Positions 16,558 through 23,729 of a stretch of DNA of 64,000 nucleotides are shown piece after piece. Position 1 is the first letter of the stretch. Each line of letters starts with the position of its first letter. This stretch comes from Eubacteriales bacterium (GTDB lineage Bacteria; Bacillota; Clostridia; Christensenellales; Aristaeellaceae). Below the pieces are notes generated by a model. That model ran no database searches. It saw only the letters and a program-made list of their open reading frames with translations, and was not told the origin of the DNA. Position numbers and translations under genes: made by a program. The stretch spans positions 62,001 through 126,000 of the forward strand of contig JAQWCW010000004.1 in assembly GCA_028705775.1 (NCBI GenBank), read 5' to 3'.

Positions 16558-17445
16558 TTATAGAGCCGGAAAGACCTGCAACGTCAAAAGCTTTGAGAGG
16601 TCGCTGTTTCGATAGCCGCGTTCGGTTTTGATGTAGATAATTTTGCTAATCACAGTTCGGAGCAGAGCGCTTTGCTCCTCCGCGCTGGTGGTGCGCTCCC
16701 AGACGTCGAGGACGTGTTTTATTTCGTCGGTAAGACCGCGAATTCGTTCTTCGGGGGGCGCGGGCTGGCTGTCAAGTGCGGCAAGCTCGTTTTTTATATC
16801 CGCTTCACGCTGTTCAAGCTCTGCGTTTCGCGCTAAGTAGGTTTCGGTCGAGTATACGCCCTGTTCGAGCAAGTCGCAGATTTTATTGCGCTGTTCGGCA
16901 ACGCGCCGCAGCTGTATATTGTAAGCGCTTTTTTTCTGCTCGTTGCGGTTGTCCGTGGCGGTTTCGCTGTTGACGGGCGCGAGGCAGATATTATTTAGCC
17001 ATGAGTGCAGGGTATTTATCAGCGCTTCAAAAACATAGTCCGCGATGATTCCTGACGTCGGGCAGTCCTGAGTCAGGCATTTGTAAAAAAAGCGGTTGCG
17101 GTGGATGTCGGGCGACAAAATCATTACGTTTCCGCATTTCGAGCAGTACATAAGCCCTGCAAGGGGGTTGACGTGCTTACGGTTGTCGCTTACGAGGCGC
17201 GGGTTGCTTTTCAGCCGCGCTTGCACGGCGTCGAATAGCTCCTGAGATATTATCGCAGGGTGGATGCCTTTTGCGATAATCGGTTCATCCGACCTTTGGC
17301 GCGATTCGACGGTTGCTCCGTTCACGACTTCGATATGTTTCAGGCGCTTGCCCCATCTGATATATCCTGCGTAAAGCGGGTTTGACAGTATACTCCATAC
17401 TGCCGACGGCGTGAACTTCGCGCCGCTGCCGGTGCGAAAGCCCAT
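16558..17445 (-). CDS. large serine recombinase/integrase, 5'-truncated
   Basis: The C-terminal 295 residues of a large serine integrase. Present are most of the recombinase domain (FTPSAVWSILSNPLYAGYIRWG), a zinc ribbon (CSKCGNVM, then C-x5-C at YKCLTQDCP), a coiled coil rich in Glu/Arg (about 170-260) and a hydrophobic tail. The whole N-terminal resolvase domain with its catalytic serine is missing; normal members have about 480-550 residues. Recognisable homology stops at GFRT, just before the first ATG, where the DNA passes into the MuF gene of the opposite strand. It is a fragment and almost certainly inactive for strand exchange. Its position next to attL is normal for an integrase gene. 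Confidence 0.88.
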   Translation of the reverse strand: MGFRTGSGAKFTPSAVWSILSNPLYAGYIRWGKRLKHIEVVNGATVESRQRSDEPIIAKGIHPAIISQELFDAVQARLKSNPRLVSDNRKHVNPLAGLMYCSKCGNVMILSPDIHRNRFFYKCLTQDCPTSGIIADYVFEALINTLHSWLNNICLAPVNSETATDNRNEQKKSAYNIQLRRVAEQRNKICDLLEQGVYSTETYLARNAELEQREADIKNELAALDSQPAPPEERIRGLTDEIKHVLDVWERTTSAEEQSALLRTVISKIIYIKTERGYRNSDLSKLLTLQVFPAL

Positions 17446-17499
17446 TCTTCCCGAATTTGGGGCGGCGCGGGCAGCCTTGCCGCAAGCCTTCGGGGCGCA

Positions 17500-18498
17500 A
17501 TGTTCGAAAACCTGATGATGGGCAGAACGAGCGATGAAACGTATCGCGAGCTGTACAAGCTCAGTCAGTCAGACGAGCTTGCCACAAACCGCCTTATCCG
17601 CACGGAAAGCGCATATGCCGCCAATCAGGCAATCGCGCAGGCATACGAGGACGCAGGCTTTGAGCGCTACGTTTTTGTTTCGGCGTTTGAGGCAAGAACC
17701 TGCCCTAAATGCGGCGCTATGGACGGCGAAAGCTTCCCGCTTTCCGAAAAGAAGGTGGGCAAAAATTACCCGCCCGTTCATCCTTGGTGCAGATGTACAA
17801 CAAAGCCCGACGACGAGGACTTGAAAGCGCTCGAAAAGGATTCCTCCCGCTGGGCGCGCGACCCCGAAACCGGCGAGTTCGTGAAGGCTCGGGGCGATAT
17901 GACGTATAAGGAGTGGAAGGCGGAGCAGGAGCGCATTCACGGCGAGAAGTCATTCAGCGCAATGCAGAAGAAGGTCTGGAATCTGAAAAGAGACAAGAAG
18001 CAGCTCGAAAAGTATCAAAAACTTATCGGGCTGAACAGGTTCACGCAAGATATTAAGGCTTTTCAGAATATGAAATACGGCGATAAGGAAGTCTATAGTC
18101 TTGTGAAGCTTGATTATCGCCGTCAGCTTACATTGAAAAAATGCCCTAATCTTGCGCTTCCGAATGCAGGACAGGCGACTATTGCCGATACGAAGTTTAC
18201 AGGGTATCTGTTTAATCCTGAGAACAAGAAAGGATGGGTAAAAGGCGTTGCTTTTACAAGCCGTTTAGGGTATGATATAAGTAACTGGCAGGAGCTTCAA
18301 AAGGAGCTGCTCGCCTGTGCGACAAAATATCCGGCTATACGCGGAGAAACAAATGAGCATGGCACTAAGCACACCCAAAAAGCGGTGTTATACGGGAAAA
18401 AAGATAAGCCTGCAAATGTTGTTATCGGGTGGAAATGCAAAGACGAAAAGTCTTGGATGACAACCACGTACATTAGGGAGGTAAGCAAGGATGATTAA
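17500..18498 (+). CDS. MuF-type minor head protein fused to a DUF6883-like toxin domain (5'-truncated)
   Basis: The N-terminal part (about residues 25-103) is the phage Mu F / SPP1 gp7 minor head domain, with RTESAYAANQA, two CxxC-like pairs (TCPKCGAMDG, HPWCRCT) and no N-terminal half. A charged helical linker follows (135-200). Residues about 215-330 form a separate domain with LPNAGQATIADTKFTGYLFNPE and HGTKHTQKAV that resembles DUF6883, a C-terminal domain seen in polymorphic toxin systems. MuF fusions to toxin domains are a known class of phage-borne effectors, carried into a cell with phage DNA. The toxin part is visibly AT-richer than the head genes, a sign of separate acquisition. The next gene overlaps by eight bases and looks like its immunity gene. 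Confidence 0.72.
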   Translation: MFENLMMGRTSDETYRELYKLSQSDELATNRLIRTESAYAANQAIAQAYEDAGFERYVFVSAFEARTCPKCGAMDGESFPLSEKKVGKNYPPVHPWCRCTTKPDDEDLKALEKDSSRWARDPETGEFVKARGDMTYKEWKAEQERIHGEKSFSAMQKKVWNLKRDKKQLEKYQKLIGLNRFTQDIKAFQNMKYGDKEVYSLVKLDYRRQLTLKKCPNLALPNAGQATIADTKFTGYLFNPENKKGWVKGVAFTSRLGYDISNWQELQKELLACATKYPAIRGETNEHGTKHTQKAVLYGKKDKPANVVIGWKCKDEKSWMTTTYIREVSKDD

Positions 18499-18685
18499 GC
18501 AGTTTAGTGAGGTTAAGCTAAAGGACGGGGCGATTGGCTCTGTTATGGACGTGTACACTACTCCTTATGAAGCCTATGACGTTGATATTGGGTCGCCTGA
18601 CCCATCTGTTCCGCTTCCTAAGGATTTTGTGAGAACGGTCACTCCTGATGAGATTGATTCTGTTCTTTGGGAGCCAAAAGACTGA
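18491..18685 (+). CDS. DUF4926-like immunity protein
   Basis: A 64-residue protein starting MIKQFSEVKLKDGAIGSV, with the short SH3-like beta pattern of DUF4926, a family often found directly downstream of DUF6883 domains. Its ATG overlaps the toxin stop by eight bases behind GGGAGG, so the two are made together. A cytoplasmic antidote that binds the toxin domain is inferred. Base composition is as AT-rich as the toxin domain and unlike the flanking phage genes. The call rests on context and a short sequence, so family membership should be regarded as probable only. Confidence 0.62.
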   Translation: MIKQFSEVKLKDGAIGSVMDVYTTPYEAYDVDIGSPDPSVPLPKDFVRTVTPDEIDSVLWEPKD

Positions 18686-18864
18686 CAGCGCGAACCACGG
18701 CGGGACTTTTATTTCAGGCAACTTTTAGAGAGTATCTGAGAGTTAATCAAACAATCGGGCATTACGCCGCTTTCTCCGTTTCGGGGAGGGCGGCTTTTGC
18801 ATATAAAAATTGAACGCGGCGGGGCTTTTTTGGCAACGGCGCGGGCAAAGGAGAGAAAAAAACT

Positions 18865-19524
18865 ATGAGGATTTGGGATTACCGACTTGGAAGGTTCGCA
18901 TTCTGCTTTCCCGCTACGGACGGAGCAGGCGCAGGCGCAGAAACGCCGCCTGAAACGCCGCCTGAGGGCGATGACAAGGGACCGACTGAAACGCCGTCGA
19001 GCTTTGACGACTGGCTCAAGAAAAACCCTTCGTTCCAGTCTGAATTCGACCGCCGCGTGACGAAAGGGCTTGAAACAGCCCGCGCAAAGTGGGAAAGCGA
19101 AACCGCTGAAAAGGTCAGCGAGGCAGAGCGCCTTGCGAAGATGACCGCAGAGCAGAAGGCGCAGCATGAGCGCGAAAAGAAGGAAAAGGAACTGACTGAC
19201 CGCGAGCGCGCGCTGTCGCTCAAAGAGCTCAGGGCGACGGCTTCCGAAACGCTCACTCAGAAGGGACTTCCGCTCGCTCTGCTTGATTCGCTGTCGCTCG
19301 AAAACGCCGAAAAATGCAACGCCTCCATCGAAGCGGTTGAAAAGGCGTATCGCGCAGCCGTACAGGCAGGCGTTGAGGAGCGCATGAAAGGCAAGCCTCC
19401 GGTTGGGGGCGGTAAAGCGCCTGAGGCGGACTACGACAAGCTGATTGACGCCGCGAACGCGAGCGGTAATCTCGCCGAAGCCGCTTATTACACCAGACTA
19501 AAAGCAATGAAATCGAAAGGATGA
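18865..19524 (+). CDS. phage capsid scaffolding protein (DUF4355-like)
   Basis: A 219-residue acidic and strongly helical protein: a Pro/Glu-rich N-terminus, a long charged coiled coil (about residues 50-125, AEKVSEAERLAKMTAEQKAQ) and a glycine/lysine C-terminus. Position directly before the major capsid gene, together with this composition, marks it as the scaffold that templates procapsid assembly. The first 15 residues are unusually hydrophobic and the true start might be later. Its stop is 8 bases before the chosen capsid start. Confidence 0.8.
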   Translation: MRIWDYRLGRFAFCFPATDGAGAGAETPPETPPEGDDKGPTETPSSFDDWLKKNPSFQSEFDRRVTKGLETARAKWESETAEKVSEAERLAKMTAEQKAQHEREKKEKELTDRERALSLKELRATASETLTQKGLPLALLDSLSLENAEKCNASIEAVEKAYRAAVQAGVEERMKGKPPVGGGKAPEADYDKLIDAANASGNLAEAAYYTRLKAMKSKG

Positions 19525-19532
19525 TTAACACA

Positions 19533-20861
19533 ATGGCAGATGTTTTTGCTACGAGCTTTGAAGTGCTCAACTACTCCGGTATGCTCTTTAACAAGGGCAA
19601 CGTCCGCACTCCGCTTTCCTCCGCAATCGGTGGAAGGCAGAAAACCACGAACTCCGTTGAGTTTGTGACGGGGCAGGAATACGACGGCGGCGCTGCAGGC
19701 ACTCAGCCTGCAATTTCCGAAAGCGCCTCCCTTACCGCGCCTGAGGCGACCGTAATCACGCGCGCTCAGAAAACCAACGTAACTCAGATTTTTCAGGAGA
19801 CTGTGGGCGTTTCCTACGCCAAGCAGTCCAACTTCGGCACTCTTTCCGGCGTAAACGCCGCCGCTCAGCAGGCAAACCCGATTGCCGAGCTTGATTTTCA
19901 AGTTGCCGCGAAGATGCAGAAAATCAACCGCAACATCGAGTACACCTTCATCAACGGCGTATACCGGAAAGCGGCAAACGACGCAACTCCCAACCAGACT
20001 CGCGGGCTTGTAAGCGCGATTCAAAGCTCCGCAATCGACATGAACGGAAAGCCGCTCTCCCTCTGGGGCGTGGCTGACGCGCTCAAGTCCGTTTACGAGC
20101 AGAACGCGCCCATCGACGGCATGACGCTCTGGCTCGACGCGGTTTCCCTCTATCAGCTCAACGCCGACGCGCAGCAGAACGACTTGACCATCGTTCCCAA
20201 CGCCCGCGAGGTAAACGGCATTCAGCTGTCCTCGCTCATCACGCCTCTGGGCGTTGTTTACGTCCGTCTGGGCGAGTGCCTGCCTGCCGGTACTGCGCTC
20301 CTGCTCAACCTCGGCGCTATTTCGCCCGTCATTCAGCCCGTTCCGGGCAAGGGCAATTTCTTCCTTGAGGAGCTTGCCAAGACCGGCGCAGGCACGAAGT
20401 ATCAGCTTTTCGGGCAGATTGGTCTTGACCACGGCATGGAATGGTATCACGCCAAGATGACTGGCTTGAGCACCGGCTTCACCAAGCCCGAATATTCCAA
20501 GAAGGTTTACATCTCCGGCGCGGTTCCCACCGTTACCGTCGACGCGACCCTGACCGGCGCAACGCTTGACAAGCAGACCGTTGAGGCGAGCGACAGCGCG
20601 AAGGTTGCCGTTTCCGCGCAGTATGACATCACTCCCGGAACTGACGCGACTCTTACCTATCTCTGGCAGATTCGCGCAAAGACCGGTACTAACTGGACTG
20701 ACTTGACCAGCGCCTACACCGGCTACAACACCAGCGAGCTTACCGTCAAGGCAGCCGACGCTGAAAAGCATTACCGCTGCAAGGTTACGGCAACCGGCTC
20801 CGCAACCGGCACGGTATACTCCGGCGAATGCACCGTAAACGCGGCGGCTGAGGAGGAATAA
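19533..20861 (+). CDS. major capsid protein with C-terminal Ig-like domain
   Basis: About 442 residues. The first 340 resemble the SU10/DUF5309 group of HK97-fold capsid proteins (NKGNVRTPLSSAIGGR, NRNIEYTFINGVY, WLDAVSLYQLNADAQ, IGLDHGMEWYHAKMTGL). The last 90 or so form an immunoglobulin-like beta domain (TYLWQIRAKTGTNWT, YRCKVTATGS) that would project from the capsid surface. Ig domains on capsids are thought to bind glycans such as mucin. ATG 19533 is chosen because AAAGGA is ten bases upstream; ATG 19521 overlaps the scaffold stop and has no separate ribosome site. Confidence 0.85.
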   Translation: MADVFATSFEVLNYSGMLFNKGNVRTPLSSAIGGRQKTTNSVEFVTGQEYDGGAAGTQPAISESASLTAPEATVITRAQKTNVTQIFQETVGVSYAKQSNFGTLSGVNAAAQQANPIAELDFQVAAKMQKINRNIEYTFINGVYRKAANDATPNQTRGLVSAIQSSAIDMNGKPLSLWGVADALKSVYEQNAPIDGMTLWLDAVSLYQLNADAQQNDLTIVPNAREVNGIQLSSLITPLGVVYVRLGECLPAGTALLLNLGAISPVIQPVPGKGNFFLEELAKTGAGTKYQLFGQIGLDHGMEWYHAKMTGLSTGFTKPEYSKKVYISGAVPTVTVDATLTGATLDKQTVEASDSAKVAVSAQYDITPGTDATLTYLWQIRAKTGTNWTDLTSAYTGYNTSELTVKAADAEKHYRCKVTATGSATGTVYSGECTVNAAAEEE

Positions 20862-20864
20862 CGT

Positions 20865-21182
20865 ATGTCTGAGCTGCTTAACGCCTCCGAATTGCTTGAC
20901 AGGCTCAAAAGCCGCATAGACGGAGCAGACGGAAAGGACGAACTGCTTAGTGAGCTTTTAACGGACGCAGGCGACGCTATCAAAGCGTACACGTGCCGTG
21001 ATTACGTCCCCGATTGTCTCGTTTCTGCGCAGGTCAGGCTTGCCGCAATCCTTTTTAATAGGCAAGGCATGGAGGGCGAAAGCAGCCATTCCGAGGGCGG
21101 CGTCAGCGTTGCGTCTGACGCCCTCCCCGAGGAAATAAAGGCGCAGATCAGACCCTACCGCCTAGCTAGGACGATGAGGTGA
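20865..21182 (+). CDS. phage head-tail connector protein (gp6-like)
   Basis: A 105-residue, mostly helical protein of the gp6/connector type. It has an LLSELLTDAGDAIKAYTCRDYVPDCLV helix pair, then the conserved ARL/AAILFNRQGMEGESSHSEGGV loop and a basic end. Such proteins form the ring below the portal that links head and tail. It starts three bases after the capsid gene behind GAGGAGG. Confidence 0.72.
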   Translation: MSELLNASELLDRLKSRIDGADGKDELLSELLTDAGDAIKAYTCRDYVPDCLVSAQVRLAAILFNRQGMEGESSHSEGGVSVASDALPEEIKAQIRPYRLARTMR

Positions 21183-21185
21183 AAA

Positions 21186-21509
21186 ATGCGCGCAAGACAG
21201 AAAATACAGGTTTGGTATAAACCTCCCGCCGAGCTGACGGGCGCTTTCGGCGGAGTTTCCGACGATTGGAGCGCAGGGCAGATGAAAACCGCTTTCGCCG
21301 TCCTCTCGCCCGTTCTGGGGCAGGCGCTTATTTCCGCGTATGGCGAAAACGCGGTAAAGACCGTAACGCTCAATCTGCCGATTGACTGCGAAATCGCTCT
21401 GGGTGATGGCGTATGGCTCGATACGGCGCATGAGCTTCCCTTCGGCAAGGTCGTTTCGCCGCCGAGAAAATATCTGCGCCACGTAGAAGCGGACGTGAGA
21501 AGCCTGTGA
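21186..21509 (+). CDS. putative head-tail joining (head closure) protein
   Basis: A 107-residue beta-rich protein with no strong signature. Its size and place between the connector and the gp10-like gene are those of head closure proteins (SPP1 gp16 type). The QKIQVWYKP start and DCEIALGDGVWLD fit a small beta barrel. Assigned mainly by synteny. Confidence 0.55.
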   Translation: MRARQKIQVWYKPPAELTGAFGGVSDDWSAGQMKTAFAVLSPVLGQALISAYGENAVKTVTLNLPIDCEIALGDGVWLDTAHELPFGKVVSPPRKYLRHVEADVRSL

Positions 21510-22030
21510 GCATGAATAGTGAGGGGCTTGAAACCGTTGCGGAAAACCTTGAAGGGCTTTCCTCCGCTCTTGCTGGCGCGATTGCGCGCGCGGTTCAGCA
21601 GGCGGGCGAGGACGCAGCGGGCAAGGCAAGGCAGGACGCGCCGACGCGGGGCGCGGGCGAGGGAGGCGGAGCAGGCGTTTCGCTCAAAAACTCCATCACC
21701 GCAAAAACGGAGGCTTCGGGCGGGCTGATTTCAACCGTTGTAAGAGCCGCCGCTCCGCACGCTCAATATGTCGAATTCGGCACCGGCTGGGCTGTCGGGC
21801 ATAACTGTTATACCGTTGTGCAACGCAAAGGGCTTAACAAAAAAGGCGAGCCTTACAAGCCTTACACAATCAAGGGCTGGATTTACCCGATAAAGTCGCA
21901 GGGCGGCGAAAAAACGTCCTTCCGCGTAACGCAGGGCATGGCGCCGCGCCCGTTCATGCGCCCTGCGATGGAAATGGCGCGCCCGATTCTGCGTGCAAAG
22001 CTTCAGCGCCTCATCAAAAGGGGGGAATAG
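21506..22030 (+). CDS. HK97 gp10-like tail component
   Basis: A 174-residue protein of the HK97-gp10 family, a tail completion or neck component. The recognisable motifs are HAQYVEFGTGW and the C-terminal GMAPRPFMRPAMEMA. The start is GTG 21506 overlapping the previous stop, or ATG 21512. A glycine/alanine-rich insert (about residues 45-60) separates the N-terminal helix from the core. Confidence 0.78.
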   Translation: MSMNSEGLETVAENLEGLSSALAGAIARAVQQAGEDAAGKARQDAPTRGAGEGGGAGVSLKNSITAKTEASGGLISTVVRAAAPHAQYVEFGTGWAVGHNCYTVVQRKGLNKKGEPYKPYTIKGWIYPIKSQGGEKTSFRVTQGMAPRPFMRPAMEMARPILRAKLQRLIKRGE

Positions 22031-22033
22031 ACC

Positions 22034-22381
22034 GTGACCGACGATTCCGCGCGCGTTAGCGTCGCGCTGACCGGCGCTCTTGCGCCAGTCAAAGTTTACT
22101 ACGCTTACCCGCTCAGCTGGACGGCGCTTCCTGTCGTGTCCTTTTACGAGCTGTCAAACTCCGTGGCGGCAACCGCCGACGATGACGAGGTTCTGTCGCG
22201 CGTTTCGTACTCCGTTGACGTATGGGCAAATACGCCCGATGAAACGCATATGCAGGGCGGGGAAATCGACGCGGCTATGCGCGCTCTGGGCTATCACCGG
22301 CAAGGCGCATATGACCTTTTTGAGCAGAGCGGCTCAAGCGGCATTCACCACCGAAACATGACCTACACAACGACAATCTGA
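22034..22381 (+). CDS. putative tail terminator protein (DUF3168-like)
   Basis: A 115-residue protein with the small alpha/beta look of tail terminator proteins: PVVSFYELSNS, SYSVDVWANTPDE and a C-terminal FEQSGSSGIHHRNMTYTTTI strand. Tail terminators cap the tail tube, and the order connector, closure, gp10, terminator, tail tube is standard. Start is GTG 22034. Confidence 0.65.
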   Translation: MTDDSARVSVALTGALAPVKVYYAYPLSWTALPVVSFYELSNSVAATADDDEVLSRVSYSVDVWANTPDETHMQGGEIDAAMRALGYHRQGAYDLFEQSGSSGIHHRNMTYTTTI

Positions 22382-22394
22382 AAGGGGTTTATTT

Positions 22395-22982
22395 ATGGCT
22401 AAGAAGATTCTCAAGGGCTTCAAGTCGCTGCATTATCTGCCCATCGCAACGACAAACGGCAACGATGAAACGCATTACGCAGTATCGACCGCAGTCGCGC
22501 TTCCCGGCGCGATGAACTGCACCCGCGCCGATACGCGCAACGACGTCAAAATCAACGCAGACGACACCGTTTACCTCACCGATTCGGACTTTACCGAGGC
22601 AAAGCTCGATATTGAGGTAGCGGGCATCTCGCTTGCAGACCTTGCCGCGCTCACGGGCGCGACCTACGACACCGAAGCGGAAACGCTGACCGAAAAGATT
22701 ACCGACGCAGCGCCTTACGTAGCGCTTACCTTTGCCGCAGCGCTTGCCGATGGCGAGGGCTCGCGCCTTTTCCAGTATTTCTGCTGCAAGTGTACCGGCG
22801 TCAAGTCGGACGTAAAGACCGCCGGTCAGAGCACCGAGGCAAGCACGGTAACGCTGACCTTCTCCTGCGTCGGTCGCCTCTGCGACGGCGCTGTCCGCGC
22901 AACGAAGGATTTTGACATGAGCGCGAGCGATTCCGACCGCAGCGCTTTCCTGACTTCGATTACTGCCGTAACGCCCGCCTGA
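22395..22982 (+). CDS. phage major tail (tube) protein
   Basis: A 195-residue beta-rich protein of the phi13-type tail tube family: LKGFKSLHYLPI start, KINADDTVYLTDSDFTEAKLDIEV strand set and the end YFCCKCTG/VTLTFSCVGRLCDG. It polymerises around the tape measure to form the tail. It is followed directly by a terminator hairpin, as is common for highly expressed tail tube genes. Confidence 0.8.
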   Translation: MAKKILKGFKSLHYLPIATTNGNDETHYAVSTAVALPGAMNCTRADTRNDVKINADDTVYLTDSDFTEAKLDIEVAGISLADLAALTGATYDTEAETLTEKITDAAPYVALTFAAALADGEGSRLFQYFCCKCTGVKSDVKTAGQSTEASTVTLTFSCVGRLCDGAVRATKDFDMSASDSDRSAFLTSITAVTPA

Positions 22983-22999
22983 TAAGGGCTATTTTCCCG

Positions 23000-23037
23000 C
23001 TGAGCCGTTCCGTTTGTGGGGCGGCTCAGTTTTCTTT
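23000..23037 (+). terminator. terminator/attenuator after tail tube gene
   Basis: CTGAGCCG (23000-23007) pairs with CGGCTCAG (23022-23029), followed by TTTTCTTT. It probably lowers expression of the tail chaperones and tape measure relative to capsid and tube. Confidence 0.8.
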
Positions 23038-23059
23038 ATGACGCGAGGAGGATTTCAAA

Positions 23060-23608
23060 ATGAAAATTATGACTAAAGCCGCCGCGTTTATCTGCGCCGC
23101 AAAAGCAAAGCGCGCAAACGTTTCGGGGCGCGACAGCGTATCAATATCAAGGGGTCAAAGCATAGTCGTCCACGGTATAACCGTAAAAAAGGCGGCAATC
23201 GGGCGCTATCTGGATATACAAAAGCGCCTGCCCGGAATCGTCATGGAGGTTATCGACGCGGCGTTCCCCGGCGAAAAGCCTGCCGAGGCGCTCGAATCGC
23301 TCATGAAAGCCGGACGTGATGACGGCGCGCTCCGGGAGCTTATAACGCGCCTTATAGCGGTAGTCCCCGAAAAGGCGGTTCAGCTTCTCTGCGAGCTTAT
23401 CGGGGCAAATTATAAATTTGTCTGCGAAAATCTCTCCCCGAACGAGCTTCTCGACGTCCTCAAGGCGTTTTGGAAGCTCAACGATTATACAGATTTTTTC
23501 GAGGGCGTCCGAAAAGCGGGACAGGCGCTTCGGACGAAGGAAACGAGTTCTATGTTCAGCACTGGCTCGCCTGCGCCCTCTCAGTCGGCATCTCAAAGCG
23601 AGAGCTGA
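23060..23608 (+). CDS. tail assembly chaperone, short form (gpG-like)
   Basis: A 182-residue protein placed between tail tube and tape measure genes, the position of lambda G. The core (about residues 35-150) is helical, with LIRLITRLIAVVPEKAV-like stretches and an NELLDVLKAFWKLNDY motif just before the slippery site. Past the slippery site the zero-frame tail is Ser/Pro-rich and looks like filler. It guides tail tube assembly along the tape measure and is not in the finished virion in known phages. Confidence 0.75.
   Translation: MKIMTKAAAFICAAKAKRANVSGRDSVSISRGQSIVVHGITVKKAAIGRYLDIQKRLPGIVMEVIDAAFPGEKPAEALESLMKAGRDDGALRELITRLIAVVPEKAVQLLCELIGANYKFVCENLSPNELLDVLKAFWKLNDYTDFFEGVRKAGQALRTKETSSMFSTGSPAPSQSASQSES
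23494..23500 (+). promoter_or_regulatory. -1 programmed frameshift slippery site
   Basis: The heptamer T-TTT-TTC lies in frame (GAT TTT TTC) within the chaperone gene. Slipping back one base moves ribosomes into the frame that stays open to 23712. This is the canonical X-XXY-YYZ form. A secondary A-rich slip sequence (CGAAAAG) lies eight bases downstream. Confidence 0.72.
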
Positions 23609-23712
23609 TGGAGGATTACGCGCCGGACGAGTTTATGCTTGTGATGGACGCTTACGCGCAGATTCATCAGGTTTCCGAAAAGGCGGAGGAAGTCAGCGCG
23701 GAGGATTTTTAA
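23500..23712 (+). CDS. frameshifted C-terminal extension of the tail chaperone (gpT-like part)
   Basis: The -1 frame adds 70 residues (RGRPKSGTGA, then EFYVQHWLACALSVGISKRE and EDYAPDEFMLVMDAYAQIHQV). This has real helical protein character and would give a G-T fusion of about 217 residues. It has no convincing start codon or ribosome site of its own, so frameshifting is the natural route. It ends 17 bases before the tape measure gene. In lambda the T part contacts the tape measure protein. Confidence 0.72.
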   Translation, partial: RGRPKSGTGASDEGNEFYVQHWLACALSVGISKRELMEDYAPDEFMLVMDAYAQIHQVSEKAEEVSAEDF

Positions 23713-23729
23713 GGGGCGGTGAAAACTAA

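Noticed and set aside
19488-20771. 427-codon minus-strand open frame over the capsid gene
   Set aside because: Shadow of the capsid reading frame; low-complexity composition and no ribosome site.
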